Origin: Frankiales bacterium
Lineage (GTDB): Bacteria; Actinomycetota; Actinomycetes; Mycobacteriales; SCTD01
Assembly (NCBI GenBank): GCA_025966295.1
Contig: JAOPVD010000228.1
Location: 1 to 22,552 of the forward strand
Length of the DNA stretch: 22,552 bases
Direction of reading: 5' to 3'
How positions within the stretch are numbered: position 1 is the first letter of the stretch; each line of letters opens with the position of its first letter. Below the pieces are notes generated by a model. The model was not told the DNA's origin. It searched no databases and saw only the letters and a list, made by a program, of their open reading frames with translations. The position numbers and the translations under genes were made by a program. Of this stretch, positions 1 to 8,680 are shown piece after piece.

Positions 1-140
1 AGGCCGAGCTCGCCGCTGATGTCGTTGATGCCCACCGCGTGGTAGCCGCGCTGGGAGAAAAGCTGTGCGGCTACCTCGACGAGCTCCCGCTGGCGTGGTG
101 AGCGCCCGTCGCTCGCGGGGAACCCAGCCGGCTTTTTCAT
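1..140 (-). CDS. TetR-family transcriptional regulator, N-terminal part (runs off left edge)
   Basis: Only the first 46 codons are inside the window; the C-terminal ligand domain lies beyond the left edge. The translation starts MKKPAGFPASDGRSPRQREL and continues into VEVAAQLFSQRGYHAVGIND and ISGELG. This is the helix 1 to helix 2/3 portion of a TetR DNA-binding domain (A-x-x-L-F-x-x-x-G-Y, then V-x-x-I). The ATG at 138-140 is preceded by GGAAGGACCTGGGG, a plausible ribosome binding site. A perfect 14-bp palindrome sits 11 bases upstream of the start and partly overlaps that site. The gene is on the same strand as ribBA, 173 bases downstream of it, so it may have its own promoter. Its ligand and targets cannot be judged from the fragment; it could regulate the neighbouring catabolic genes or something to the left. 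Confidence 0.85.
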   Translation of the reverse strand, partial: MKKPAGFPASDGRSPRQRELVEVAAQLFSQRGYHAVGINDISGELG

Positions 141-151
141 CCCCAGGTCCT

Positions 152-165
152 TCCGTCGCGACGGA
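152..165. promoter_or_regulatory. 14-bp perfect palindrome upstream of the left-edge TetR gene
   Basis: The sequence TCCGTCGCGACGGA is its own reverse complement. It lies 11 bases before the TetR ATG (minus strand) and its edge touches the GGAAGG ribosome-binding region. TetR proteins commonly bind palindromes of about this size near their own start, so an autoregulatory operator is a reasonable inference. A hairpin that masks the ribosome binding site is the alternative. Confidence 0.35.
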
Positions 166-219
166 GCAGCCGGCGCACACACTACTCGGGGCTAAGGGGG
201 GTTTCAGCCGCTGCGGACC

Positions 220-265
220 GGCTCCGGCCGGGTCGGCACAGGAGGCACCGGCGCGGCTCGGAGCC
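220..265 (-). terminator. Possible GC-rich terminator after ribBA
   Basis: Downstream of the ribBA stop there is an inverted repeat GGCTCCG (220-226) / CGGAGCC (259-265). A nested GCCGG (227-231) / CCGGC (248-252) could form one interrupted stem. No U-tract follows, as is common for actinobacterial terminators. The large loop makes this call weak. Confidence 0.3.
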
Positions 266-313
266 AGTCGAGGCGGTCCGCGCTCAGCGAGCAACCGCGC
301 CGCGGCAGGCACG

Positions 314-1615
314 TCAGGCCGTCCCGCCGGCCGCGAGGGGGGTGTCGAGCGGGCCGTCGATCTCGTGGCCCATCCGGTCGCGCTTGGTGCGCAGGTAGCC
401 CACGTTCTGCGGCGTCACCACCGTGCCCAGGGAGACGCGCTCGCGGATGGCGAGGTCGTAGCCCGCGAGGCCGCCGTACTTGGCAGGGTTGTTGGTGATG
501 AGCCGGATGCTCTGTACGCCGAGGTCGGTGAGGATCTGGGCGCCGACGCCGTACTCGCGACTGTCGACCGGCAGGCCCAGACCGAGATTGGCGTCCACCG
601 TGTCCAGCCCCTCGTCCTGCAGCCGGTAGGCCCGCAGCTTGTGGCCCAGGCCAATGCCGCGGCCCTCGTGACCGCGCAGGTAGACCACGACACCGCGTCC
701 TTCCTCCTCGATGGCTGCGAGGGAGCGCTCCAGCTGCGTGCCGCAGTCGCACCGATAGGAACCGATGAGGTCGCCGGTGAGGCACTCGCTGTGGACCCGC
801 ACCAGCACCCCGTCCCGGGAGGCCTCCAGTGAGGTCACGTCGCCCTTGACGAGCGCCAGGTGCTCCACGCCGTCGAGCACGGAGGTGTACGCCACCGCGC
901 GGAAGTCCCCGTGCCGCGTGGGGATGTCGGCGGAGCCGGACGCCACCACGAGCCGCTCGGTGGACCGGCGGTAGCGGACCAGGTCCGCGATGGACACCAT
1001 GACCAGACCGTGCTCGGCCGCGAAGCGCTCGAGGTCGTCCCGGCGTTGCATCGAGCCGTCGTCGCTGACGATCTCGGAGATCACGGCGACGTCGGTCTTG
1101 CCGGCGAGCCGGACCAGGTCGAGCGCCGCCTCGGTGTGGCCGGCGCGCTTGAGGACACCGCCGGGGCGGGCGCGCAGCGGGAAGACGTGCCCGGGACGCC
1201 TGAACTCGTCCGGGACGGCGTCGTCGTCAGCCAGCGCGGCGATCGTGGACGACCGGTCCCGGGCGGAGACCCCCGTCGTGGTGGACACGTGGTCCACGGA
1301 CACGGTGAACGCCGTGCTGTGCGCGTCGGTGTTGTCGGCCGTCATGAGCGGGATCTGCAGCGCGTCCAGGCGCTCCCCGGTCATGGGGGCGCAGAGGATC
1401 CCCGTCGTGTGCCGCACGATGAAGGCGATGGCCTCGGGCGTGGCGTCCTCGGCGGCGAGGATGAGGTCGCCCTCGTTCTCCCGGTCCTCGTCGTCCGTGA
1501 CGACGATCATGCGACCCGCGGCCAGGGAGGCGACCGCCCGCTCCACCGCGACCCTCCAGGGCGGGGCGATCCGCTCCACCGACGCACTGCGCAGGTCGGT
1601 CGTGGTGCGCGTCAT
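314..1615 (-). CDS. ribBA: Bifunctional 3,4-dihydroxy-2-butanone-4-phosphate synthase / GTP cyclohydrolase II
   Basis: RibBA supplies both precursors of riboflavin: RibB converts ribulose 5-phosphate to 3,4-dihydroxy-2-butanone 4-phosphate, and RibA opens GTP to the diaminopyrimidine. The N-terminal half carries the acidic DDEDRENEGDL signature and RAGHTEAALDL. The C-terminal half carries the zinc motif HSECLTGD...CDCG, the RGHEGRGIGL GTP-binding loop and DSREYGVGAQIL. All key residues look intact. The ATG at 1613-1615 (MTRTTTDLRS) is chosen because AGAGGCGG lies just upstream; the longer reading from 1675 adds 20 residues that match nothing in the family. The protein is about 433 aa, a normal length. 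The gene stands alone, without ribD, ribE or ribH, downstream of a flavin-enzyme operon and separated from fadB by a strong hairpin. No FMN riboswitch is visible in the 130-base leader. It may raise flavin supply for the flavoenzymes of the island (inference). Confidence 0.95.
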   Translation of the reverse strand: MTRTTTDLRSASVERIAPPWRVAVERAVASLAAGRMIVVTDDEDRENEGDLILAAEDATPEAIAFIVRHTTGILCAPMTGERLDALQIPLMTADNTDAHSTAFTVSVDHVSTTTGVSARDRSSTIAALADDDAVPDEFRRPGHVFPLRARPGGVLKRAGHTEAALDLVRLAGKTDVAVISEIVSDDGSMQRRDDLERFAAEHGLVMVSIADLVRYRRSTERLVVASGSADIPTRHGDFRAVAYTSVLDGVEHLALVKGDVTSLEASRDGVLVRVHSECLTGDLIGSYRCDCGTQLERSLAAIEEEGRGVVVYLRGHEGRGIGLGHKLRAYRLQDEGLDTVDANLGLGLPVDSREYGVGAQILTDLGVQSIRLITNNPAKYGGLAGYDLAIRERVSLGTVVTPQNVGYLRTKRDRMGHEIDGPLDTPLAAGGTA

Positions 1616-1686
1616 GGTCCGCCTCTCGTGGGGGTGCCGGCCGTCCGGGCCGCCGGTGACCATGGTGTGCGTCACACGGGCGGCCG

Positions 1687-1744
1687 CCGTCCTCCCCCCG
1701 AGGGAACTGACTCCGTCGTCAGGAGGACCTCGGGGGGAGGACGG
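1687..1744 (-). terminator. Strong hairpin terminator between fadB and ribBA
   Basis: A 16-bp perfect inverted repeat (1687-1702 with 1729-1744; core CGTCCTCCCCCCGAG) starts two bases after the fadB stop codon. The 26-base loop holds a further 5-bp stem, CTGAC (1707-1711) / GTCAG (1718-1722). No U-tract follows. Its position directly after a stop, and the stem strength, support a terminator that separates ribBA from the long catabolic operon. Confidence 0.75.
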
Positions 1745-1746
1745 GG

Positions 1747-3885
1747 TCAGCCGGCGAGCGCCGCGAGGGAGGCGGGCGGGGTGAAGCGCTCGCCGTAGCG
1801 CTCGGCCAGCTGCTGCGCCCGCGCCGCGAAGCCCGCGGGCCCACCGTCGTACTGGTGGACGTACTGCAGCACCCCGCCGGTCCAGCCGGGGAAGCCGATG
1901 CCGAGCAGGGAGCCGACGTTGGCGTCGGGCTCGGAGGTGATGACGCCCTCGTCGTACGCGCGGAAGGCCTCCAGCGCCTCCGCGAACAGCAGGCGCTCCT
2001 TCAGGTCCTCGAAGGGGACGTCGTCGCGAGGGGGGCCGAACTGCTCGGCGAGGCCTGGCCAGAGGCCGGCGCGCCGACCCGCGTCGTCGTAGTCGTAGAA
2101 GCCCTTGCCGCCCGAGCGCCCGGTGCGGCCGTGCTCGTCGATGAGGACGTCGAAGACCTGCTCGGAGCCGTGCGGCGTCCAGTTGCCGCCGGCCGCCTCG
2201 ACCGCCGCCCTGGCCTCCTGTCGGATCGTGCGGGGCAGGGTGAGGGTCAGCTCGTCGAGCAGCTGCAGCGGGCCGGCCGGGTAGCCAGACTGCAGCGCCG
2301 CCTGCTCGATGCTGGACGGGGCGACGCCCTCACCCAAGGCCGAGACGGCCTCGTTCAGACGGGCGATGATGACCCGGCTGGTGAAGAAGCCCCGGCTGTC
2401 GTTGACGACGATCGGCGTCTTGCGGAGCTGCTGCACGAAGTCGAACGCCCGGGCGAGCGTCTGGGACGACGTGTCCTCGCCGCGGATGATCTCCACTAAC
2501 GGCATGCGCTCAGCCGGGGAGAAGAAGTGCAGGCCGACAACCTCCCGGGGGCGCGGGACGCCGGACGCGATCGTGGTGATGGGCAGCGTCGAGGTGTTGG
2601 ACGCGAGGACGGCGTCCGGCGCCACGACCGCCGCCACCTCGGTGAGCACCCGCTGCTTGAGCTCGACGTTCTCGAACACAGCCTCGACGACCAGGTCGGC
2701 TCCCGCGCAGTCGGCGACGTCGGCGGTGGGCAGGATCCGGGCGAGCAGCGCGGCGCTCTTCGCCGCCGTCGTACGTCCGCGCTCGATGGCCTTGGCCTCC
2801 TGCTTCTCGACGTAGGCCTTGCCCTTCTGGGCGCCCTCGAGGGTCACGTCCTTCAGCACGACCTCAACGCCGGCCTTCGCGGCGACATAGGCGATGCCGG
2901 CACCCATCATTCCCGCACCCAGCACCACCAGCTTGCGGACCGAGGTGACCGGCTCGCCCTCGGGTCGGCTGGCCCCGGACTTGATGCGCTGCACGTCGAA
3001 GAAGGTGCTCTGGATGCGGTTCTTCGCGTCCTGACCGATGACCAGCGAGATGAGGTAGCGCGTCTCGATGAGCGAGGCGGTGTCGAGGTCGACCAGGCTG
3101 CCCTCGACGGCGGCGGCCACGATCGCGCGTTTCGCCGGCGCGGGCGCGCCTCCGGTGCTCGCGCGCAGTGAGGCCGACAGGAACGGCATCCGCGAGGCGA
3201 GCGCTCCGGCGCCCGGTAGGCGGAAGCCCTCCACGTCCCACGGCTGCACCGCCGTCGGCCCGCTGGCGATCCAGGCCTTGGCCCGCGGCAGCAGGTCGGG
3301 GAGGCCGTCGACCACCTCGTCGACGAGGCCCAGGGCGAGGGCCGCCGCGGGGTCGAACCGGGCGCCGGAGAGCAGCACCTTCTCCAGGGCGGTCGCGACG
3401 CCCAGCATCCGCGTCGTGCGGATGATGCCGCCCGCCCCCGGCAGCAGGCCGAGGCCGACCTCGGGCAGGCCCACCTGGCACCCGGGCACCGCCGCGATCA
3501 CCCGGTGGTGGCACGCGAGCGCGAGCTCGAGGCCGCCCCCCATGGCCGCGCCGTTGACGGCGGCCACGACGGGGCGACCGAGCCTCTCGAGCCGTCGCAG
3601 CGACGCCTTGATGCCGTTGAGGTGCGCGGTGAAACGCGACGCGTCCTGGGCTTGCAGCAGCAGCAGCTCGTTGAGGTCGCCGCCGGCGAAGAAGGTCTTC
3701 TTCGCCGACGTGAGGACCACGCCCGTGATGGCGTCGCGCTCACGCTCGAGCCGGTCCACCGTGGCGGCCAGGCTGGCGACGAATGCCTCGCTCAGGGTGT
3801 TGGCCGACTGGCCCGGGTCGTCCATGGTGAGGACGACGACGCCGTCAGCGTCGGCCTCCCAGCGGATGCTGTCAGTGCTCGCCAT
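1747..3885 (-). CDS. fadB: FadB-like fatty-acid oxidation protein: enoyl-CoA hydratase / 3-hydroxyacyl-CoA dehydrogenase
   Basis: This 712-aa fusion hydrates 2-enoyl-CoA and oxidises the L-3-hydroxyacyl-CoA with NAD+. Residues 1-190 are a crotonase domain: FFAGGDLNELL (65-75), NGAAMGGGLELALACHHR with Glu120, and GLPEVGLGLLPGAGG with Glu142, so both catalytic glutamates are present. The NAD-binding fold starts at about 317 with VLGAGMMGAG. The HAD catalytic region is GLHFFSP with His453 and MPLVEII with Glu465. The C-terminal HAD repeats fill about 495-712. The length is typical for FadB/FadJ alpha subunits. The ATG at 3883-3885 begins MASTDSIRWE; upstream codons up to 3987 are arginine-rich and overlap the thiolase end, so they are not used. 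It lies 53 bases after the thiolase gene in the usual fadA-fadB pairing and ends at the 1687-1744 hairpin. Confidence 0.95.
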   Translation of the reverse strand: MASTDSIRWEADADGVVVLTMDDPGQSANTLSEAFVASLAATVDRLERERDAITGVVLTSAKKTFFAGGDLNELLLLQAQDASRFTAHLNGIKASLRRLERLGRPVVAAVNGAAMGGGLELALACHHRVIAAVPGCQVGLPEVGLGLLPGAGGIIRTTRMLGVATALEKVLLSGARFDPAAALALGLVDEVVDGLPDLLPRAKAWIASGPTAVQPWDVEGFRLPGAGALASRMPFLSASLRASTGGAPAPAKRAIVAAAVEGSLVDLDTASLIETRYLISLVIGQDAKNRIQSTFFDVQRIKSGASRPEGEPVTSVRKLVVLGAGMMGAGIAYVAAKAGVEVVLKDVTLEGAQKGKAYVEKQEAKAIERGRTTAAKSAALLARILPTADVADCAGADLVVEAVFENVELKQRVLTEVAAVVAPDAVLASNTSTLPITTIASGVPRPREVVGLHFFSPAERMPLVEIIRGEDTSSQTLARAFDFVQQLRKTPIVVNDSRGFFTSRVIIARLNEAVSALGEGVAPSSIEQAALQSGYPAGPLQLLDELTLTLPRTIRQEARAAVEAAGGNWTPHGSEQVFDVLIDEHGRTGRSGGKGFYDYDDAGRRAGLWPGLAEQFGPPRDDVPFEDLKERLLFAEALEAFRAYDEGVITSEPDANVGSLLGIGFPGWTGGVLQYVHQYDGGPAGFAARAQQLAERYGERFTPPASLAALAG

Positions 3886-3938
3886 CGGGCGGTCTCGCTC
3901 TCTGGTGGTTCGTAGGACTGGGACGGGCGGGGAGGCAG

Positions 3939-5147
<1,209 letters not shown>

Positions 5148-5177
5148 AGCGACGTCCTCTCGGTGCACGGTGTGTGG

Positions 5178-5197
5178 GACGGCTGCTGACAGCCGTC
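5178..5197 (-). promoter_or_regulatory. Perfect 8-bp hairpin / 20-bp palindromic site upstream of fadA
   Basis: GACGGCTG (5178-5185) and CAGCCGTC (5190-5197) are exact reverse complements around a CTGA tetraloop. The element begins 31 bases upstream of the fadA GTG, in the 130-base gap after the AtuA gene. It could be a weak terminator or processing site that sets fadAB apart, or a regulator-binding palindrome; the sequence does not decide. Confidence 0.4.
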
Positions 5198-5277
5198 GCG
5201 TCGAACCAGCGTTGCTGCGGGCGTGCCGGGGCGCGGCCTACGCGCGGGGGACGCGCCCGGCTGCCGGGGGGAAGCTG

Positions 5278-7086
5278 TCAGGCCGTCGCGGCGGCTGCGC
5301 GCGAGGCGGCGTCGGGAGCCAGCAACTCCACCGGCAGGTCGACCAGTCGGCTCCTGACGTACTCGCCGAGCCCCTTCGCCTGCGGGTCGGGCCGGGACGA
5401 CGCCGCGACGCCGCTGCCGAGCAGACCCACGACCACGAAGTTCAGGGCCTTGAGGTTCGCCAGCTCGTAGCGCTGGACGTCCAGCCCCGCGGCCTCCGGC
5501 AGCAGGGCCCGGAAGCGCTCCACGGTCAGGTACTCACGCAGCCAGGCATGCTCGGCGTCGGTCCGGACCCACAGCCCGACGTTGGCGTTGCCGCCCTTGT
5601 CGCCCGACCGGGCGCCCACCAGCAGCCCGAGCGGCCCGCGCACGGTGGCGCTGCCTGCGTGCGGCTGTGCCGAGTCGCCGTCGGCGTCCGGCACGGGCGT
5701 CGGCCACTGCGCGTCGCCGCCAGGTGTGTGCTCCACGACGCGGACCGTTCCGCCTGGCAGCGCCACCCGGTGCTCGACGAGCTCGGCGGGAACGAGCGTC
5801 GGCCAGTAGACGCCGTAGTCGCTCGCGTCGGTGGGCGGCGTCGTCGTGTGGAAGCCGGCGTAGCCGGCCAGCGCGAGCTCCATGGTGGCGTTCGAGAAGC
5901 GTCGGCCGACCTTGACCCTGTCGGGGTCCTTGACCGTGATCCGCAGGTGCGAGGTGGCCTGCTCGTTGGTTGGCGCGTCGTCACAGGAGAAGCGCATCAG
6001 CCGCACGTCGACCTCGGCGAACTGCTCCTTGCCACCCAGCACGTCGAACAGCTGCTCCTCCGCCCAGGCGGCCTTGCGCTCGATGTCGAGCCCGGTGAGC
6101 ACCATCGTCATGGTGTTGCGGTAGCCACCGACGTAGTTGAGGGCGACCTTGAGCTGCCCGGTCGGCGGCGTCCCCCTTGTCCCGCTGATGCGCACCCGGT
6201 CAGGCCCGTCCTGGCTCACCCGGCAGGTGTCGAAGTGGGCGACGCAGTCGGGGTTCGCGTAGGCGGGCCCGGCGATCTCGTACAGCAGCTGCGCCGTGAC
6301 CGTGCCGACGCTGACCACGCCGCCGGTCCCCTCGTGCTTGGTGATCACACTGCTCCCGTCGGCCTCGACCTCGGCGATCGGGAAGCCGGGGTAGCGACGG
6401 TCGACGAGCTCGTCGGAGAAGGCGTAGTTGCCGCCCGTGGCCTGGGGACCGCACTCGATGACGTGCCCCGCGGCCACCGCCCCGGCGAGCGCATCGACGT
6501 CGGTGCGCGACCAGCCGTGCCACCACGCGGCCGGGCCGGTGACGACCGAGGCGTCCGTGACGCGCGGGGTGATGACGACGTCGGCGCCCGCGGCGAGGGC
6601 CTCGGCCACGCCCCAGCCACCGAGGTAGGCGTTGGCCGTGACCGGCTCGACGCCTGCCCCGCGCAGGGGCCGGCCGGTGTCGAGGTGACGCAGCTCGTGG
6701 CCCGCGTCGAGGATCGCCGTCAGGCGCGGGTGCAGGTCGTCGCCCTCGACGTAGGCGACCTTCGGCGCCAGCCCGAGACGGTCGGCGAGGGCCGTCACCT
6801 CCTCGGCCAGACGCGCCGGCGCGAGGCCGCCCGCGTTGCTGACGATCCGGATGCCGCGATCGAGCGCTGTGCCCAGGGTCTCCTCAAGCTGGGTGAGGAA
6901 GGTGCGCGCGTAGCCGGCGGACGGGTCCTTGCGGCGGGCCTTCCACAGGATGAGCATCGTCAGCTCGGCGAGGTAGTCGCCGGTGACGACGTCGAGCGGC
7001 CCGCCCTCCACCATCTCGCGCATCGCGCACACGCGGTCCCCGTAGAAGCCGGAGGCGTTGCCGATCCTGACGGCGCGGCGGGTCAC
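5278..7086 (-). CDS. AtuA-family (DUF1446) acyclic terpene utilisation protein
   Basis: This 602-aa protein belongs to the AtuA family, named for the first gene of the Pseudomonas citronellol/geraniol (atu) cluster; its exact reaction is, to my knowledge, not settled. The N-terminal DUF1446 region spans about 5-450, with RIGNASGFYGDR at the start, IVSNAGGLAP (81-90), NAYLGGWGVAEAL (152-164) and ECGPQATGGNYAFSD (211-225). The C-terminal AtuA-like domain (about 480-590) has the typical GARSGDKGGNANVG (491-504). The start is a GTG at 7084-7086 that overlaps the TGA of the upstream TIGR03084 gene as GTGA, a mark of translational coupling. The family is usually found beside biotin-dependent carboxylases of geranyl-CoA or similar substrates, as here. 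Family assignment is secure; a role in handling the carboxylated, hydrated CoA ester is inferred. Confidence 0.9.
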   Translation of the reverse strand: MTRRAVRIGNASGFYGDRVCAMREMVEGGPLDVVTGDYLAELTMLILWKARRKDPSAGYARTFLTQLEETLGTALDRGIRIVSNAGGLAPARLAEEVTALADRLGLAPKVAYVEGDDLHPRLTAILDAGHELRHLDTGRPLRGAGVEPVTANAYLGGWGVAEALAAGADVVITPRVTDASVVTGPAAWWHGWSRTDVDALAGAVAAGHVIECGPQATGGNYAFSDELVDRRYPGFPIAEVEADGSSVITKHEGTGGVVSVGTVTAQLLYEIAGPAYANPDCVAHFDTCRVSQDGPDRVRISGTRGTPPTGQLKVALNYVGGYRNTMTMVLTGLDIERKAAWAEEQLFDVLGGKEQFAEVDVRLMRFSCDDAPTNEQATSHLRITVKDPDRVKVGRRFSNATMELALAGYAGFHTTTPPTDASDYGVYWPTLVPAELVEHRVALPGGTVRVVEHTPGGDAQWPTPVPDADGDSAQPHAGSATVRGPLGLLVGARSGDKGGNANVGLWVRTDAEHAWLREYLTVERFRALLPEAAGLDVQRYELANLKALNFVVVGLLGSGVAASSRPDPQAKGLGEYVRSRLVDLPVELLAPDAASRAAAATA

Positions 7087-7904
7087 GAGGGGCTGACCGG
7101 AAGGAACTGGTCAGCGGGGCGGCCGGTCCCGGCTGCGCCGGCGTAGGCCTGCGCGATCTGCATCCAGGCTGTGGCCACCGCACCGGTGACCTGCAGGCCG
7201 GTGTCGAGCACGTTGCGGCGCTGCGTCACCACCAGGCAGAAGTCGAGCGCCGCGCCGGTCACCCGGTCGATTGCCTGCTCAGGGCCCCACGTCCACACCT
7301 CGCCCTGCGGCCCGGTGAGCTCCACGCGGACGCGCGTCGTCGGATGGGGCTGGCCGTGCAGGGCGAAGGAGAACGCGAACGTGCGGATGCCGAGGTCCGC
7401 CACGCTGCGCAGCCGCGTCGTCGCGGGGCGGACGAGCCCGACGGTGTCGACGACGTCCTGCCCGTGCGCCCACGTCTCCATGAGCCGGCCGGTCGCGGAC
7501 GAGGCCAAGCCCATGTCGGGTCCGTACCAGGGCAGGCGGTACGCCGGATCGGCCTGCGCGTACGCCCCCAGCAGGGCGCGCCGCGACCGGGTGAACCACG
7601 CCAGGCACTCGTGCGGCCCGAGGTGGCGGTGCCGTTCCGCGACGACGTCGGGGAAGCGGTCGCCCAGGGCCAGGAGCTCGTCGCGCTGTGCCAGGAAAGC
7701 AGCCGGGTCCTGCAGGGCGAGCAGCGTGGCGTCGTCGAAGTAGGCCAGGTGGCTGACCTGGTCGAGGATGCTCCACCCTGTGGCCGGCGTCGGGGCGCTC
7801 CAGGAGCCCTGCCTCAGCCCGCCGAGCACCGACACGATGGCGGTGGTCTCGTCGGCCAGGTCGACGAGGACCCAGTCCAGGACGGTGGTGTTCATGAGCG
7901 TCAT
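7083..7904 (-). CDS. TIGR03084-family protein (DinB / mycothiol-dependent isomerase fold)
   Basis: The 273-aa protein matches the actinobacterial TIGR03084 family, related to mycothiol-dependent maleylpyruvate isomerases with a DinB-like four-helix bundle. The expected metal ligands are visible: His52 in QVSHLAYFD, and the METWAHGQDVVD stretch with Glu143, His147 and Asp150. The second half (about 160-255) is the family-specific domain with GPEQAIDRVTGAALDFCLVV. The ATG at 7902-7904 shares one base with the stop of the upstream crotonase (TGATG) and has GGAAGGG six bases before it; the methionine three codons later is a less likely start. The 3' end overlaps the AtuA start by four bases. Being locked between a crotonase and AtuA suggests a step on the same CoA intermediate or a thiol-dependent isomerisation or release; no reaction is known to me. 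Confidence 0.85.
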   Translation of the reverse strand: MTLMNTTVLDWVLVDLADETTAIVSVLGGLRQGSWSAPTPATGWSILDQVSHLAYFDDATLLALQDPAAFLAQRDELLALGDRFPDVVAERHRHLGPHECLAWFTRSRRALLGAYAQADPAYRLPWYGPDMGLASSATGRLMETWAHGQDVVDTVGLVRPATTRLRSVADLGIRTFAFSFALHGQPHPTTRVRVELTGPQGEVWTWGPEQAIDRVTGAALDFCLVVTQRRNVLDTGLQVTGAVATAWMQIAQAYAGAAGTGRPADQFLPVSPS

Positions 7905-8680
7905 CAGCAGCCCTTCCACTGTGGTGTGCGCTTGTCGCGGAAGGCGGCCGGCCCCTCCTGGGCATCCGCACTGAGGTAGACCGGCTCCCAGAGGCGCTCG
8001 GCCTCGTCGAACGCCTCGCGCAAGGGCCGGTCCGCGACCAGTCGCACGGTCTTCTTCGCCGCCAGCACCGACAGCGGCGCATTGGCGGCGATGCGCTCGC
8101 CCAGGGCCTGCACGTGGCCGCGCAGCGCGGCATCCGGCACGACCTGGTTGACCAGGCCCATCTGCTCGGCCCGGCGCGCGGGGAAAGCGTCGCCGGTCAG
8201 GAGGACCTCCATGGCTGCGCGGGCCCCGACGAGCAGCGGCAGCGGCGCCGCCCAGGGCGCGCCCCGGCCGACCCTGACCTCCGTGACGCCGAAGCTCGCC
8301 GACTCGGCGGCCACGCACAGGTCGCACATCTGGGCCAGCAGGAACCCGCCGGCGAAGGCGACGCCGTTCACGGCGGCGATGGTCGGCTTGTCCACGACGA
8401 CGTTGCGGCCGAACTGCGGCAGGAAGTCCGGAGGCGGTACGGCGAGGGCGTCTTCGGCCATCTCCTTGAGGTCACCGCCGGCGCAGAAGGCCTTCTCACC
8501 CGCACCGGTCAGCACGAGGACCTTGGCCTCGGCATCGCGGTTGAAGCGGTGGACGCCGTCCCACAGCCCCTCGCGGACCGCCCGGCTGAGGGCGTTGCGC
8601 GCCTGTGGCCGGTCGATGGTCAGCCAGGCGACGCCGCGGACGACCTCGTAGGTCACGACGGCGCTGTCGACCGTGGTCAT
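7904..8680 (-). CDS. Enoyl-CoA hydratase/isomerase (crotonase) family protein, AtuE/LiuC-like position
   Basis: This 258-aa crotonase has KAFCAGGDLKEM (63-73, the CoA/oxyanion loop) and VNGVAFAGGFLLAQMCD (104-120). The second glutamate is kept as Glu134 in FGVTEVRVGRGAPWAAP. The first catalytic glutamate of true hydratases (GGxxELA) appears as Leu114, so plain water addition by the two-glutamate mechanism is doubtful. The ATG at 8678-8680 overlaps the stop of the biotin carboxylase gene (ATGA), with AGCAGGGAGC just upstream. Directly after the carboxylase alpha gene, it occupies the place of the isohexenylglutaconyl-CoA or methylglutaconyl-CoA hydratase in atu and liu clusters. It may instead be an isomerase, lyase or a hydratase using one acid. 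The in-frame region upstream of 8680 is a shadow of the carboxylase gene. Confidence 0.9.
   Translation of the reverse strand: MTTVDSAVVTYEVVRGVAWLTIDRPQARNALSRAVREGLWDGVHRFNRDAEAKVLVLTGAGEKAFCAGGDLKEMAEDALAVPPPDFLPQFGRNVVVDKPTIAAVNGVAFAGGFLLAQMCDLCVAAESASFGVTEVRVGRGAPWAAPLPLLVGARAAMEVLLTGDAFPARRAEQMGLVNQVVPDAALRGHVQALGERIAANAPLSVLAAKKTVRLVADRPLREAFDEAERLWEPVYLSADAQEGPAAFRDKRTPQWKGC

Noticed and set aside
1616..1746. FMN riboswitch before ribBA
   Set aside because: The leader is only about 130 bases and is taken up by a terminator-like hairpin; the conserved RFN segments are not seen.
5170..7146. Open frame of 658 codons on the plus strand, antisense to the AtuA-family gene
   Set aside because: It has no recognisable motif, the AtuA frame on the other strand is complete, and long antisense frames are normal at this GC content.
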